From NCBI GenBank assembly GCA_020632495.1, contig JACKFL010000006.1, positions 1,054,001-1,118,000 of the forward strand: a DNA stretch of 64,000 nucleotides. The letters run 5' to 3'. Made by a program: the position numbers and the translations under genes. This stretch comes from Candidatus Omnitrophota bacterium. Its GTDB lineage: Bacteria; Omnitrophota; Gorgyraeia; Zapsychrales; Zapsychraceae. This document shows, piece by piece, positions 1 to 5,860 of this stretch (positions are counted from its first letter, which is position 1; each line of letters begins with the position of its first letter). The notes beneath the pieces were generated by a model. The model had not been told where the DNA came from, made no database searches, and saw nothing but the letters and a program-made list of their open reading frames with translations.

Positions 1-135
1 CCGGCTGACTCGGCGGTGACATTGTTCGAACTAGGCTACCGCGGCGCCGCGCTGGAGCGGCTGCTGTATTCCTTCCGTATTTCCAACTCGCCCTATCAGC
101 ACGCTATCGCCCGGCTTATCCTGAAGAATCTTTGA
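1..135 (+). CDS. C-terminal fragment of an unidentified protein
   Basis: Frame 1 is open from the window edge to a TGA at 133-135 and gives 44 residues ending in LILKNL. The segment is leucine- and arginine-rich with an amphipathic helical pattern and no motif I recognise. It converges on rsmE and overlaps its 3' end by 20 bp, which is common between tightly packed convergent genes. Being open over only 44 codons it could be chance; the lack of any other gene here and the plausible composition favour a real partial gene. Confidence 0.45.
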   Translation, partial: PADSAVTLFELGYRGAALERLLYSFRISNSPYQHAIARLILKNL

Positions 136-865
136 CGTCACCCGAAAAACGGACGGCCGCCACCGTGGTAATCGCGGCCGTTTCCACTTTTAGTACCGTC
201 GGCCCAAGCGTGACCGCCAGACAGCCGCTGCGGCGGGCCTGTTCGTATTCGTCGACCGAGAAATCGCCCTCGGGACCGATCAGGATACTCATCTGCGGCG
301 GGTCCTGCAGGCCGGCCAGCGTGGTCAGAAGCGGGCGGCAGTCGCCCGTCAGGCTCGGGATGAGGACCGGGCCCTGCTGCAAAAGCATTTCCAGGGCTTC
401 GTTGAAAGGTGTCGGCGGACGGATAAGCGGGACCGTGGCCCGGCGGCATTGCTTCGCAGCGTTAACGGCCACCTGGGCGAAGCGCTGTTGTTTGTGAGCC
501 GCCTTCTCCGGTTTGATCACCACATCCGAGTTTTTGGTTTGCAGCGGAATAATTTCATCCACACCCAGTTCGGTCGCTTTTTCGACGATGGTCTCGAATT
601 TGCCTTTCTTGGGAATGGCGCAGGCCAGGATCAAACGGGGATGACGCGCCGGTTCACGGCGTAAGGTCTCCACTTTGACACGGATCTCGACCGCGCTGAT
701 CTGAGTGATTTTCCCCGCGGCGAGCAGTCCCCGGCCGTCGAACAGTTCCACGGCGGCGCCCTGGCCCAACCTCAGCACGTCCCGCGCGTGATGCACCTCA
801 CTGCCTTCATCTATCTTTACGTCCTTCGCTTGGGGGGTCAGTTGTGGTGTGTAAAATCTATGCAT
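116..865 (-). CDS. rsmE: 16S rRNA (uracil-1498-N3)-methyltransferase RsmE
   Basis: SAM-dependent SPOUT-family methyltransferase that modifies U1498 of 16S rRNA in the assembled 30S subunit. At 249 aa it has the usual length. The N-terminal PUA-like part begins MHRFY and the C-terminal trefoil knot shows GPEG (197-200) and the LGPTVLKVETA segment (220-230), the SAM-binding signature of the family. The KKGKFETIVEKATELG stretch (86-101) is also typical. It starts 2 bp after the stop of the PilW-like gene, so it is probably the last gene of the minor-pilin transcript; this housekeeping passenger is an inference from spacing. Confidence 0.95.
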   Translation of the reverse strand: MHRFYTPQLTPQAKDVKIDEGSEVHHARDVLRLGQGAAVELFDGRGLLAAGKITQISAVEIRVKVETLRREPARHPRLILACAIPKKGKFETIVEKATELGVDEIIPLQTKNSDVVIKPEKAAHKQQRFAQVAVNAAKQCRRATVPLIRPPTPFNEALEMLLQQGPVLIPSLTGDCRPLLTTLAGLQDPPQMSILIGPEGDFSVDEYEQARRSGCLAVTLGPTVLKVETAAITTVAAVRFSGDVKDSSG

Positions 866-867
866 GA

Positions 868-1467
868 TTAGCGGGATATCATCGGCGGGCTGATTTGGGC
901 GACCAGGGTTTTAGCGGGATTTTGCAAGGCGTCCTGGGTCCGCCGGGTATCGTGGGCCGTCAGGCTGACCGTCACGTTCTCAAACCGTCCGTCCCCGTCG
1001 AAATTGACGGTATAAAATTCAGCATCGTCGAGTTCAAAATAATCGCGCGTCGCGACGGCATTGTCGCATTTGGTGTTGCTGTCAGGCGGCACATCACCGG
1101 ACGGGACGTTATAGCAACGGCGCAGGCCCGGTGAAGAAATGTGATGGTACCAACAGGCCCATATGTCATCGGTATAATCGCTGGGGGTCAGTTGAGTATC
1201 GTGCCGGAAACAAATGGCTCTTTTCGGTGACACGCTGATATATTGAATACCGGCGTCGGCGGGATCCCCGATTGCCAGTTCCGCATCCTTGCGGATGGCC
1301 TTCATGACGGCCGCCAGTTTCATATCCGTGTAGCGTGTCGTTTGGCTGGCTGTGCGCATTTGTTTCATCGAAGTGGCCCAGACCGCCACACCGCCCATAA
1401 CGATGCTGATCATAACGGTCGCGAGCAGGAGTTCAGTGAGGGTCAGCCCTCGGCGGTTGACGCGCAT
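868..1467 (-). CDS. Prepilin-like protein, PilW type
   Basis: 199-aa type IV minor pilin candidate. A short basic leader (MRVNRRG) is followed by LTLTE, so cleavage after Gly7 would leave Glu at mature position 5, as prepilin peptidase and assembly require. The hydrophobic helix runs to about residue 30. The longer length and acidic, aromatic globular part resemble PilW-type minor pilins rather than major pilins. A GAGGTAA ribosome site lies 8 bp upstream of the ATG. It is the last of five adjacent minor-pilin genes, which in known systems form the tip or priming complex. The family assignment is by position and architecture only. Confidence 0.75.
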   Translation of the reverse strand: MRVNRRGLTLTELLLATVMISIVMGGVAVWATSMKQMRTASQTTRYTDMKLAAVMKAIRKDAELAIGDPADAGIQYISVSPKRAICFRHDTQLTPSDYTDDIWACWYHHISSPGLRRCYNVPSGDVPPDSNTKCDNAVATRDYFELDDAEFYTVNFDGDGRFENVTVSLTAHDTRRTQDALQNPAKTLVAQISPPMISR

Positions 1468-1476
1468 GGAATTACC

Positions 1477-1809
1477 TCAATAGGTGATGGTCAGATCGAC
1501 CCGGCGCAACGGCATCCCGGTCACATTGGTCACGGCATAACTGATTTGATACCCGTTATAAACGAAATTGTAGGTGCCCACCGCCAGGTTTCCCGTCGTC
1601 CAGGTATCGGCGCGCACATCCCGGCGCAGCTCGTCCAGAAAACCCTTCGCGGTGTAGGCCGCGTTAAGCTTCTCCGCCGACAAGGTCCCCTTGGGGTGCG
1701 AGGAGGACAGCGCGATGTAGACGCCGATAAACGTCAACGTGAAAATGATCGAGGTCACGATCACCTCCACCATCGAGACGAGCCCCTCTTCCTTGCGGAT
1801 TCTCAGCAT
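1477..1809 (-). CDS. Minor prepilin, PilV-like, with shifted glutamate
   Basis: 110-aa prepilin-like protein. The leader MLRIRKEEG is followed by LVSMVE and a hydrophobic segment to about residue 33. If cleavage occurs after Gly9 the conserved glutamate falls at mature position 6, not 5, because one extra residue sits between Gly and Glu. The remainder is short with a beta-rich C-terminus ending in DLTITY. It lies 9 bp upstream of the PilW-like gene and downstream of another pilin, and has an AGGAG site before the ATG. PilV-like is suggested by size and by order next to a PilW-like gene. Confidence 0.7.
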   Translation of the reverse strand: MLRIRKEEGLVSMVEVIVTSIIFTLTFIGVYIALSSSHPKGTLSAEKLNAAYTAKGFLDELRRDVRADTWTTGNLAVGTYNFVYNGYQISYAVTNVTGMPLRRVDLTITY

Positions 1810-1821
1810 AGCCGGTTGCTC

Positions 1822-2238
1822 CTAGAGTGACGGACAAGTTCCGCCGCCGCAGGCCGGGTTGGAACCCGACAGCGGAGACTGGGTGACGCGGACGGTAAAG
1901 CCGCCCCACGATCCGTCAAAGGTATATGTTGATCCGTCACTGTTATAGTTGAAGGTGGAGCCGTCCTGGGCCAGCAGGCTGATGTTCAGATTGCTGTTGA
2001 TGACGGCCAGGTCGGTTTCATTGGCCGCCACCCAGTAACTGCCGTTTTGGGCCTGATAAATGAGATTGGCTCCGTGCAGGGTGGTGGTTTGCAATATCAG
2101 GTCGCGTTCATGCGATTTGTCCACCGCCTTGGAGTAATCCGGAATGGTAAAAGCCGCGATCAATCCGATTAAGGTCACCACGACCAACAATTCGATGATC
2201 GTAAAGCCTTGACTATTTTTTTTAGCTGGGTGGTCCAT
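1822..2238 (-). CDS. Minor prepilin / pseudopilin
   Basis: 138-aa pseudopilin with leader MDHPAKKNSQG and FTIIELLVVVTLIGLIAA, a textbook class III prepilin signal with Glu at mature position 5. After the helix comes a short globular part with a C-terminal CGGGTC pair of cysteines that could form a disulfide. The ATG follows an AGGAT site and overlaps the 3' end of the upstream pilin gene by 17 bp, so the two are translationally close. The globular domain does not let me choose between GspG/H/I-like and type IV minor pilin roles. Confidence 0.8.
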   Translation of the reverse strand: MDHPAKKNSQGFTIIELLVVVTLIGLIAAFTIPDYSKAVDKSHERDLILQTTTLHGANLIYQAQNGSYWVAANETDLAVINSNLNISLLAQDGSTFNYNSDGSTYTFDGSWGGFTVRVTQSPLSGSNPACGGGTCPSL

Positions 2239-2659
2239 CGCAGTATCCTATTTTGCAGCAGGTGTCCCCTCCGCCGCTGCAGTAGATGTCTCCGTCGGCC
2301 GATATGTACAGCCGGAACAGGCCGGTCGAACGCCTGACATTCGCCACCACCCCGGAGGGGGCCGTGGCCGCGTCGATATGCGTATCGTTGATCGCGTCGA
2401 AATTCTCCGGAGTGGGTATCTCCACCTCCAGGTCCGCCAGGTCATCCGCGAAGGTTTGCGTCCCGCCGTCGTCGTAATAGTAGGTCCATTGCGCCCGGCG
2501 TATCGATTCCAGGATCTGGACTCCCTCGGCGGCCATGGTTTTTTCCCGGACATAACGGAAATTCGGAATGGCCACGGCGATCAGGATGCCGATAATTACC
2601 GTCACGATGATTGTCTCCACTATTGTAAACCCGGCAGACCGGTTTGCAATCATCTTCAT
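2222..2659 (-). CDS. Minor prepilin of the TFADDLADL type (copy A)
   Basis: I chose the ATG at 2657-2659 (a second one lies at 2653) because it gives a short leader MKMIANRSAG before FTIVE and avoids overlapping the upstream gene; a longer reading frame would add 49 unlikely residues. The mature part shares a distinctive central region with its upstream neighbour: ILESIR-AQ, a YYY run, TFADDLADL and EIPTPE-FDA. The C-terminus is cysteine-rich (CSGGGDTCCKIGYC). The pair thus looks like a tandem duplication with diverging C-termini. Function as a minor pilin or pseudopilin is inferred from the leader and cluster. Confidence 0.78.
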   Translation of the reverse strand: MKMIANRSAGFTIVETIIVTVIIGILIAVAIPNFRYVREKTMAAEGVQILESIRRAQWTYYYDDGGTQTFADDLADLEVEIPTPENFDAINDTHIDAATAPSGVVANVRRSTGLFRLYISADGDIYCSGGGDTCCKIGYCDGPPS

Positions 2660-2663
2660 AACT

Positions 2664-3074
2664 TTAAAGCCCCAGTTTGGCGCAAATAGCGGCCGGCGTG
2701 CAGACCACGGTCCCGTTCGCCGAGATCGTAATGTTATAGTCACCGGTCGTGCGGGTGACCTCCCCCACCGGATCGGTAAAATTTCCCGGATTATGGATAT
2801 CGGCATCGGTCAGCGCATCAAAATGTTCCGGAGTCGGGATCTCCAAATCCAAATCGGCCAGATCGTCGGCGAACGTGTTATTATTTTCATAATAGTACGC
2901 CAGCTGCGCGTGACGGATCGATTCGAGAATCTGCAACGCCTCCCCCGATTTTGTCTTCTCAAAAACAAAGGCGTAGTTCGGCAGGGCTAACGTTATCAAT
3001 ACCCCGATGACGATGACCACCACGATCATCTCGATAAAAGTAAATCCGTCATTGCGGTAACGGCGACAGCGCAT
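2664..3074 (-). CDS. Minor prepilin of the TFADDLADL type (copy B)
   Basis: Pseudopilin of 136 aa from the ATG at 3072-3074, which has TGGAGG 10 bp upstream; a GTG at 3101 would place the start inside the intergenic hairpin and is less likely. Leader MRCRRYRNDG, then FTFIEMIVVVIVIGVL. It shares the AQLAYYYENN, TFADDLADLDLEIPTPE and FDAL blocks with the next gene. Two cysteines near the C-terminus (CTPAAIC) may pair. It is the first minor-pilin gene after the major pilin, separated from it by a perfect 12-bp hairpin. Confidence 0.78.
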   Translation of the reverse strand: MRCRRYRNDGFTFIEMIVVVIVIGVLITLALPNYAFVFEKTKSGEALQILESIRHAQLAYYYENNNTFADDLADLDLEIPTPEHFDALTDADIHNPGNFTDPVGEVTRTTGDYNITISANGTVVCTPAAICAKLGL

Positions 3075-3095
3075 CTCAGTGAGGCCTCCAAACAG

Positions 3096-3131
3096 CAACA
3101 CCGAAGCCCCGTTCCCGGAGCTTCGGTGTTG
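3096..3131. other. Perfect 12-bp inverted repeat between major pilin and minor pilin genes
   Basis: Arms CAACACCGAAGC (3096-3107) and GCTTCGGTGTTG (3120-3131) are perfectly complementary around a 12-nt loop. It starts 33 bp after the stop of the pilin gene at 3164. On the minus (transcribed) strand it is followed by CTGTTTGG, too poor a U-tract for efficient intrinsic termination. I infer a leaky terminator or mRNA-stabilising 3' hairpin that would let the pilin be made in excess over the minor pilins. Confidence 0.6.
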
Positions 3132-3163
3132 TTTATTCGCTGAACCTTGAATTTCGCTAACAA

Positions 3164-3580
3164 TTACTTGATTGATGCAAATGCCGTCGTACCTGAGCGT
3201 GATTGCCCAGCACCACTGACGGACAGTTCCACCAAGTCACCGGAGGTCCCGCCGTTGACGGTATTTCTCGTAGCTGTTACGGTAAAGGCGTTGGCGCCTG
3301 TAACCGCGATTTGGTACGAAAAGTGCGCTCCGGGTTCGGCGCCGGGATTATCGATGTCAATAGCGGCGAAGTTGTCGCAACCCACCACATTGTCATTGAC
3401 CATCCCGCAGCGGACCACAGACTTACGGATGACACCCAGGGCATTCAGCGCTTCGGTAGAGCGTGAGTACTCTACTGTAGAGAAGAAGCGCGGCAGTGCC
3501 AATGATGCCAGGACCCCTACGATAATGATTACGATGATAATTTCCAACAGCGTGAAACCACTTTTGTTCTTCATATTCAT
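3164..3580 (-). CDS. Major type IV pilin-like protein (copy 1, riboswitch-controlled)
   Basis: 138-aa prepilin. Leader MNMKNKSG, then FTLLE and a very hydrophobic helix containing GVLASLALPRFFS. The mature protein is about 130 aa with two cysteines (RCG and GCD) and a Ser/Thr/Gly-rich beta-strand tail ending in TTAFASIK. It is nearly identical in design to the gene at 4158-4577. An AAGGAGT site lies about 8 bp before the ATG. It is the first gene after a sigma70-type promoter, a cyclic-di-GMP-I riboswitch and a terminator, and is followed by a strong hairpin, as expected of the most abundant subunit. Pilus versus pseudopilus cannot be decided from this gene alone. Confidence 0.88.
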   Translation of the reverse strand: MNMKNKSGFTLLEIIIVIIIVGVLASLALPRFFSTVEYSRSTEALNALGVIRKSVVRCGMVNDNVVGCDNFAAIDIDNPGAEPGAHFSYQIAVTGANAFTVTATRNTVNGGTSGDLVELSVSGAGQSRSGTTAFASIK

Positions 3581-3696
3581 TTTGATACTCCTTAATTTCG
3601 GTTCTTAGGTTTGTTCGTCAGGTTACTTCTGCATCCGCTATATATCGCGAGATTTCAGAGTTCATCGGGCGTCTTGTGTCAACGCCTGAAATAGCC

Positions 3697-3736
3697 AAAA
3701 AGAAAACCTATTCCGCATATATATCCGCAGAATAGG
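3697..3736 (-). terminator. Intrinsic terminator, expression platform of the c-di-GMP riboswitch
   Basis: On the minus strand CCTATTCTGC and GCGGAATAGG form a 10-bp stem (one G-U pair) with a 10-nt AU-rich loop, followed directly by TTTTCTTTTT. It begins 10 nt after the 3' strand of aptamer helix P1, the usual position of a transcriptional expression platform. A CATATA segment in the linker can pair with TATATG spanning the loop and right arm, which would be a simple antiterminator; that alternative is my inference. Confidence 0.85.
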
Positions 3737-3746
3737 CTCTATATGT

Positions 3747-3835
3747 GGTTACTGGTAGCTGGCTGCCCAAGCACTTGTCTTGGGCCCTTGGCTTTGTGCC
3801 CTATCCTTACGAATAGTTTACCTTTGGCAATAACC
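3747..3835 (-). ncRNA. Cyclic-di-GMP-I (GEMM-I) riboswitch aptamer
   Basis: Folded by hand on the minus strand. P1: GGTTATT with AGTAACC. P2: CTATTC, a GTAA GNRA tetraloop, GGATAG. Junction CACAAAGCC, matching the conserved CGCAAAGCC. P3: GCCCAAG with CTTGGGC, followed by CAGCCAGCTACC, corresponding to the tetraloop-receptor and 3' junction. Aligned to the Vibrio Vc2 aptamer as I remember it, the ligand-contacting G20, A47 and C92 equivalents are kept, favouring c-di-GMP over the G20A class that binds 3',3'-cGAMP. It is followed at once by a terminator and then by a pilin gene, a known target of this class. Confidence 0.9.
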
Positions 3836-3855
3836 TGGTTTTTCTGTCTACGCAA

Positions 3856-3884
3856 GGTATAACACATGGACAAAGCTCTGTCAA
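3856..3884 (-). promoter_or_regulatory. Sigma70-type promoter for the riboswitch-pilin transcript
   Basis: Minus strand: -35 TTGACA (3879-3884, perfect), 17-bp spacer, -10 TATACC (3856-3861). The expected start near 3849 lies 14 nt before helix P1 of the aptamer, so the whole aptamer is included with a minimal leader. Confidence 0.8.
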
Positions 3885-3886
3885 AT

Positions 3887-3921
3887 CCGGAAAGCGGTTG
3901 CAGGCCATTCGCACTTTCCGG
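3887..3921. repeat. 8-bp inverted repeat immediately upstream of the pilin promoter
   Basis: CCGGAAAG (3887-3894) and CTTTCCGG (3914-3921) are perfect inverted copies with a 19-bp spacer; the inner arm ends 2 bp from the -35 box. It could be a regulator half-site pair or a hairpin ending read-through from pilin copy 2; there is no U-tract. Confidence 0.5.
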
Positions 3922-4157
3922 TAAAATATTGCCTTAAGGCATTGTTTTATATTAATTTACAACATTCGGCCGGGGAGGCAAAGAGAAAAAATGAATATTT
4001 TAAAGCGAATATTTTTTTCCGGATTCTGTGCCCGCTGGGGCTCGGGAGTCAGTTGCAATGTATTTCTTGCGGGCCAAGGACCTCTCGGCAGGCCATCCGC
4101 TAAGCGCGGTTTGAAGTGGTTGAAATGCGTTCGGTTTCTCCGGAAGGACTGGTCAAC

Positions 4158-4577
4158 CTATTTAATTGATGCGAATGCCGTGGTGCCGGAACGCGAGGTG
4201 CCGGTGCCGCTGACGGACAATTCAACCAAATCTCCTGAGGTTCCGCCGTCCACCGTATTGCGCGTCGCCGTTACCGTGAATGCGTTGGCTCCGGTAACCG
4301 CGATTGCATAGGAAAAGTGCGATCCGGGAACCAGACCGGGATCGTCAATTTCCAGGGCGCTGAAATTGTCGCAGCCGACCACATTATTGCTTATGATGCC
4401 GCATTGAAACACGGATTCCCGGATGATGCCCAGGGCGTTCATGGCTTCCGTGGAACGGGAATACTCCACCGTGGAGAAGAAACGCGGCAGGGCCAGCGAA
4501 GCGAGTACGCCCACAATGATGATAACTATGATAATTTCCAACAAGGTAAAGCCGGTGCGATCTTTAAGTGAAGACAT
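4158..4577 (-). CDS. Major type IV pilin-like protein (copy 2)
   Basis: Start set at the ATG 4575-4577, preceded by AAGGAGA at 5 bp; an upstream TTG would add an odd 10 residues. The leader MSSLKDRTG is followed by FTLLEIIIVIIIVGVLASL. The whole mature protein parallels copy 1: the same helix, both cysteines, the AVTGANAFTVTATRNTV block and the C-terminus RSGTTAFASIK; differences cluster in the middle (for example FQCGIISNN for VRCGMVNDN). It is the last gene of the pilMN-O-P-Q-B-C run, 35 bp after pilC, so it is not under the riboswitch. Confidence 0.87.
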   Translation of the reverse strand: MSSLKDRTGFTLLEIIIVIIIVGVLASLALPRFFSTVEYSRSTEAMNALGIIRESVFQCGIISNNVVGCDNFSALEIDDPGLVPGSHFSYAIAVTGANAFTVTATRNTVDGGTSGDLVELSVSGTGTSRSGTTAFASIK

Positions 4578-4612
4578 GATTCTCCTTTTATCCGCCAATC
4601 GCGGCAATTCGG

Positions 4613-5842
4613 TTAGCCCAGTTGGGACAGATTAAACATCGGCAGGAACATAGCCAAGACAATGGTCCCGATCACACCCCCCATGAAGACCAGCATGAAC
4701 GGTTCGACGATCGTGGCAAAACGCTGCATAAAGGTCTCGACCGCGTCCTGGTAGAAGGCCGACACGTGCTTGAGCATTTTGCTCAACTCGCCGGTTTCCT
4801 CCCCCACCATAATCATCTGGGTCGCCATGGGTGGAAAAAATTCGCTGCGTTCCATCGGGGCCACAAGCAGTTCCCCGCTCTTTACGCTTTCGCGGATATC
4901 CGAGATAATATTGGCGCAGGTGGCGTTGTCCACCAGGCGCTCGGAAATATCCAAAGCGTAGAGAATCGGGACACCGGCGTCGATCAGAATCGCCATCTGC
5001 GACGTAAATCGTTCCACGATGATCAGCCGGTAAACTTCCCCGAAAGTCGGCATGCTGAAAAGAAAACGTTCAAACTTGAGCCGCCCCAACGGAGTCGCAA
5101 TAAATTTCTTGAGGAGCCATACGGCGCCTACGATGGCGGCTATGAGCAGCAAAAACTGCTGTTTGATGAATTTAAAAATCGCCAGCAGCACCACTGTAAT
5201 CATCGGCAGCTGCGCCCCCATGGAGACAAAGATCTCCTCGAATTTGGGACCGACGACCAGGGCGAAGAAAACCACCGCCCCGCAGGAGACACAAAACAGA
5301 ATGGCGGGATAGATGATCCCCGATATGATGGTCGACCGGAAACGGGCCTGTTGCTCCAGATAAAAGTTCAGCTTGGCCAACACGGTGGGGATCGTCCCGG
5401 AGGCCTCCCCGACTTCAACCAGACTCACCCAGAACTGGTTGAATACCAGAGGGTGTTTGGCCAGGCAGCTGCTCAGCGACTCCCCTTTCTCCACGTCGTT
5501 TCGGATTTGACGGAGCGCGGTATTGAATTGCTGGCTCTGGACCTGGGTGAGGATAACATCAAGACTGCGGATCAGCGTCACACCCGCCTCCAGCATCGTC
5601 CCCAGCTGACGGGCGAAGGCGACCATATCGGCGAGCTTGACTTTCTTGTGGCTGAACTTTTTTTTCTTTTTCTTTTGGTTTTTGCCTTTGGCCCTGGAGC
5701 CTGACCGGATCTCGGTCACGCTGACCACAAAATAATTCTGTTTCTGCAGCTGCAGCACCACGGCGTTGCGGTCAAAACCCTCCATAACGTCTTTGAAGGT
5801 CTTGCCGTTATGGTCGCGGATAGTATAGGAAAATTTGGGCAT
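4613..5842 (-). CDS. pilC: Type IV pilus / type II secretion inner-membrane platform protein PilC (GspF)
   Basis: 409-aa polytopic membrane protein on which PilB acts to add pilin subunits. It has the family layout: an N-terminal soluble region starting MPKFSYTIRD, two repeated T2SSF domains, and hydrophobic segments near 170-195, 215-245 and 375-400. Family patches seen include FARQLGTMLEAGV, GEASGTI and MIMVGEETGEL. A lysine-rich linker (KNQKKKKKKFSHKK) precedes the first domain. It lies between pilB and pilin copy 2, the usual order. Confidence 0.93.
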   Translation of the reverse strand: MPKFSYTIRDHNGKTFKDVMEGFDRNAVVLQLQKQNYFVVSVTEIRSGSRAKGKNQKKKKKKFSHKKVKLADMVAFARQLGTMLEAGVTLIRSLDVILTQVQSQQFNTALRQIRNDVEKGESLSSCLAKHPLVFNQFWVSLVEVGEASGTIPTVLAKLNFYLEQQARFRSTIISGIIYPAILFCVSCGAVVFFALVVGPKFEEIFVSMGAQLPMITVVLLAIFKFIKQQFLLLIAAIVGAVWLLKKFIATPLGRLKFERFLFSMPTFGEVYRLIIVERFTSQMAILIDAGVPILYALDISERLVDNATCANIISDIRESVKSGELLVAPMERSEFFPPMATQMIMVGEETGELSKMLKHVSAFYQDAVETFMQRFATIVEPFMLVFMGGVIGTIVLAMFLPMFNLSQLG

Positions 5843-5860
5843 GGCGATTTATCCCCGGGA

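Larger units (their letters stand above)
3581..4157 (-). other. 577-bp intergenic control region between the two pilin genes
   Basis: Reading in the minus direction it holds: about 235 bp after the pilin copy 2 stop with no feature I can name beyond a TGCCTTAAGGCA palindrome near 3939-3950; an 8-bp inverted repeat; a promoter; the c-di-GMP aptamer; an intrinsic terminator; and a 116-nt leader to the pilin copy 1 ATG. That last leader contains a small GGCGT/ACGCC hairpin just after the terminator. No credible coding sequence is present; a plus-strand frame from 3991 is antisense to pilin copy 2. Confidence 0.7.

Noticed and set aside
3096..3131. Intrinsic terminator on the minus strand
   Set aside because: The stem is perfect but followed by CTGTTTGG; called a hairpin of uncertain role instead.
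3747..3835. 3',3'-cGAMP (GEMM-Ib) class for the pilin riboswitch
   Set aside because: By hand alignment to Vc2 the position-20 equivalent is G, not A. The alignment is manual, so a probing assay could still change this.
3991..4311. Plus-strand frame with a ribosome-site-like GGGGAGG before its ATG
   Set aside because: Its second half is antisense to pilin copy 2 and the rest has no homology-like features; the purine-rich stretch is part of the pilin control region.
4622..5704. 360-codon plus-strand open frame
   Set aside because: Antisense to pilC; no recognisable domain.
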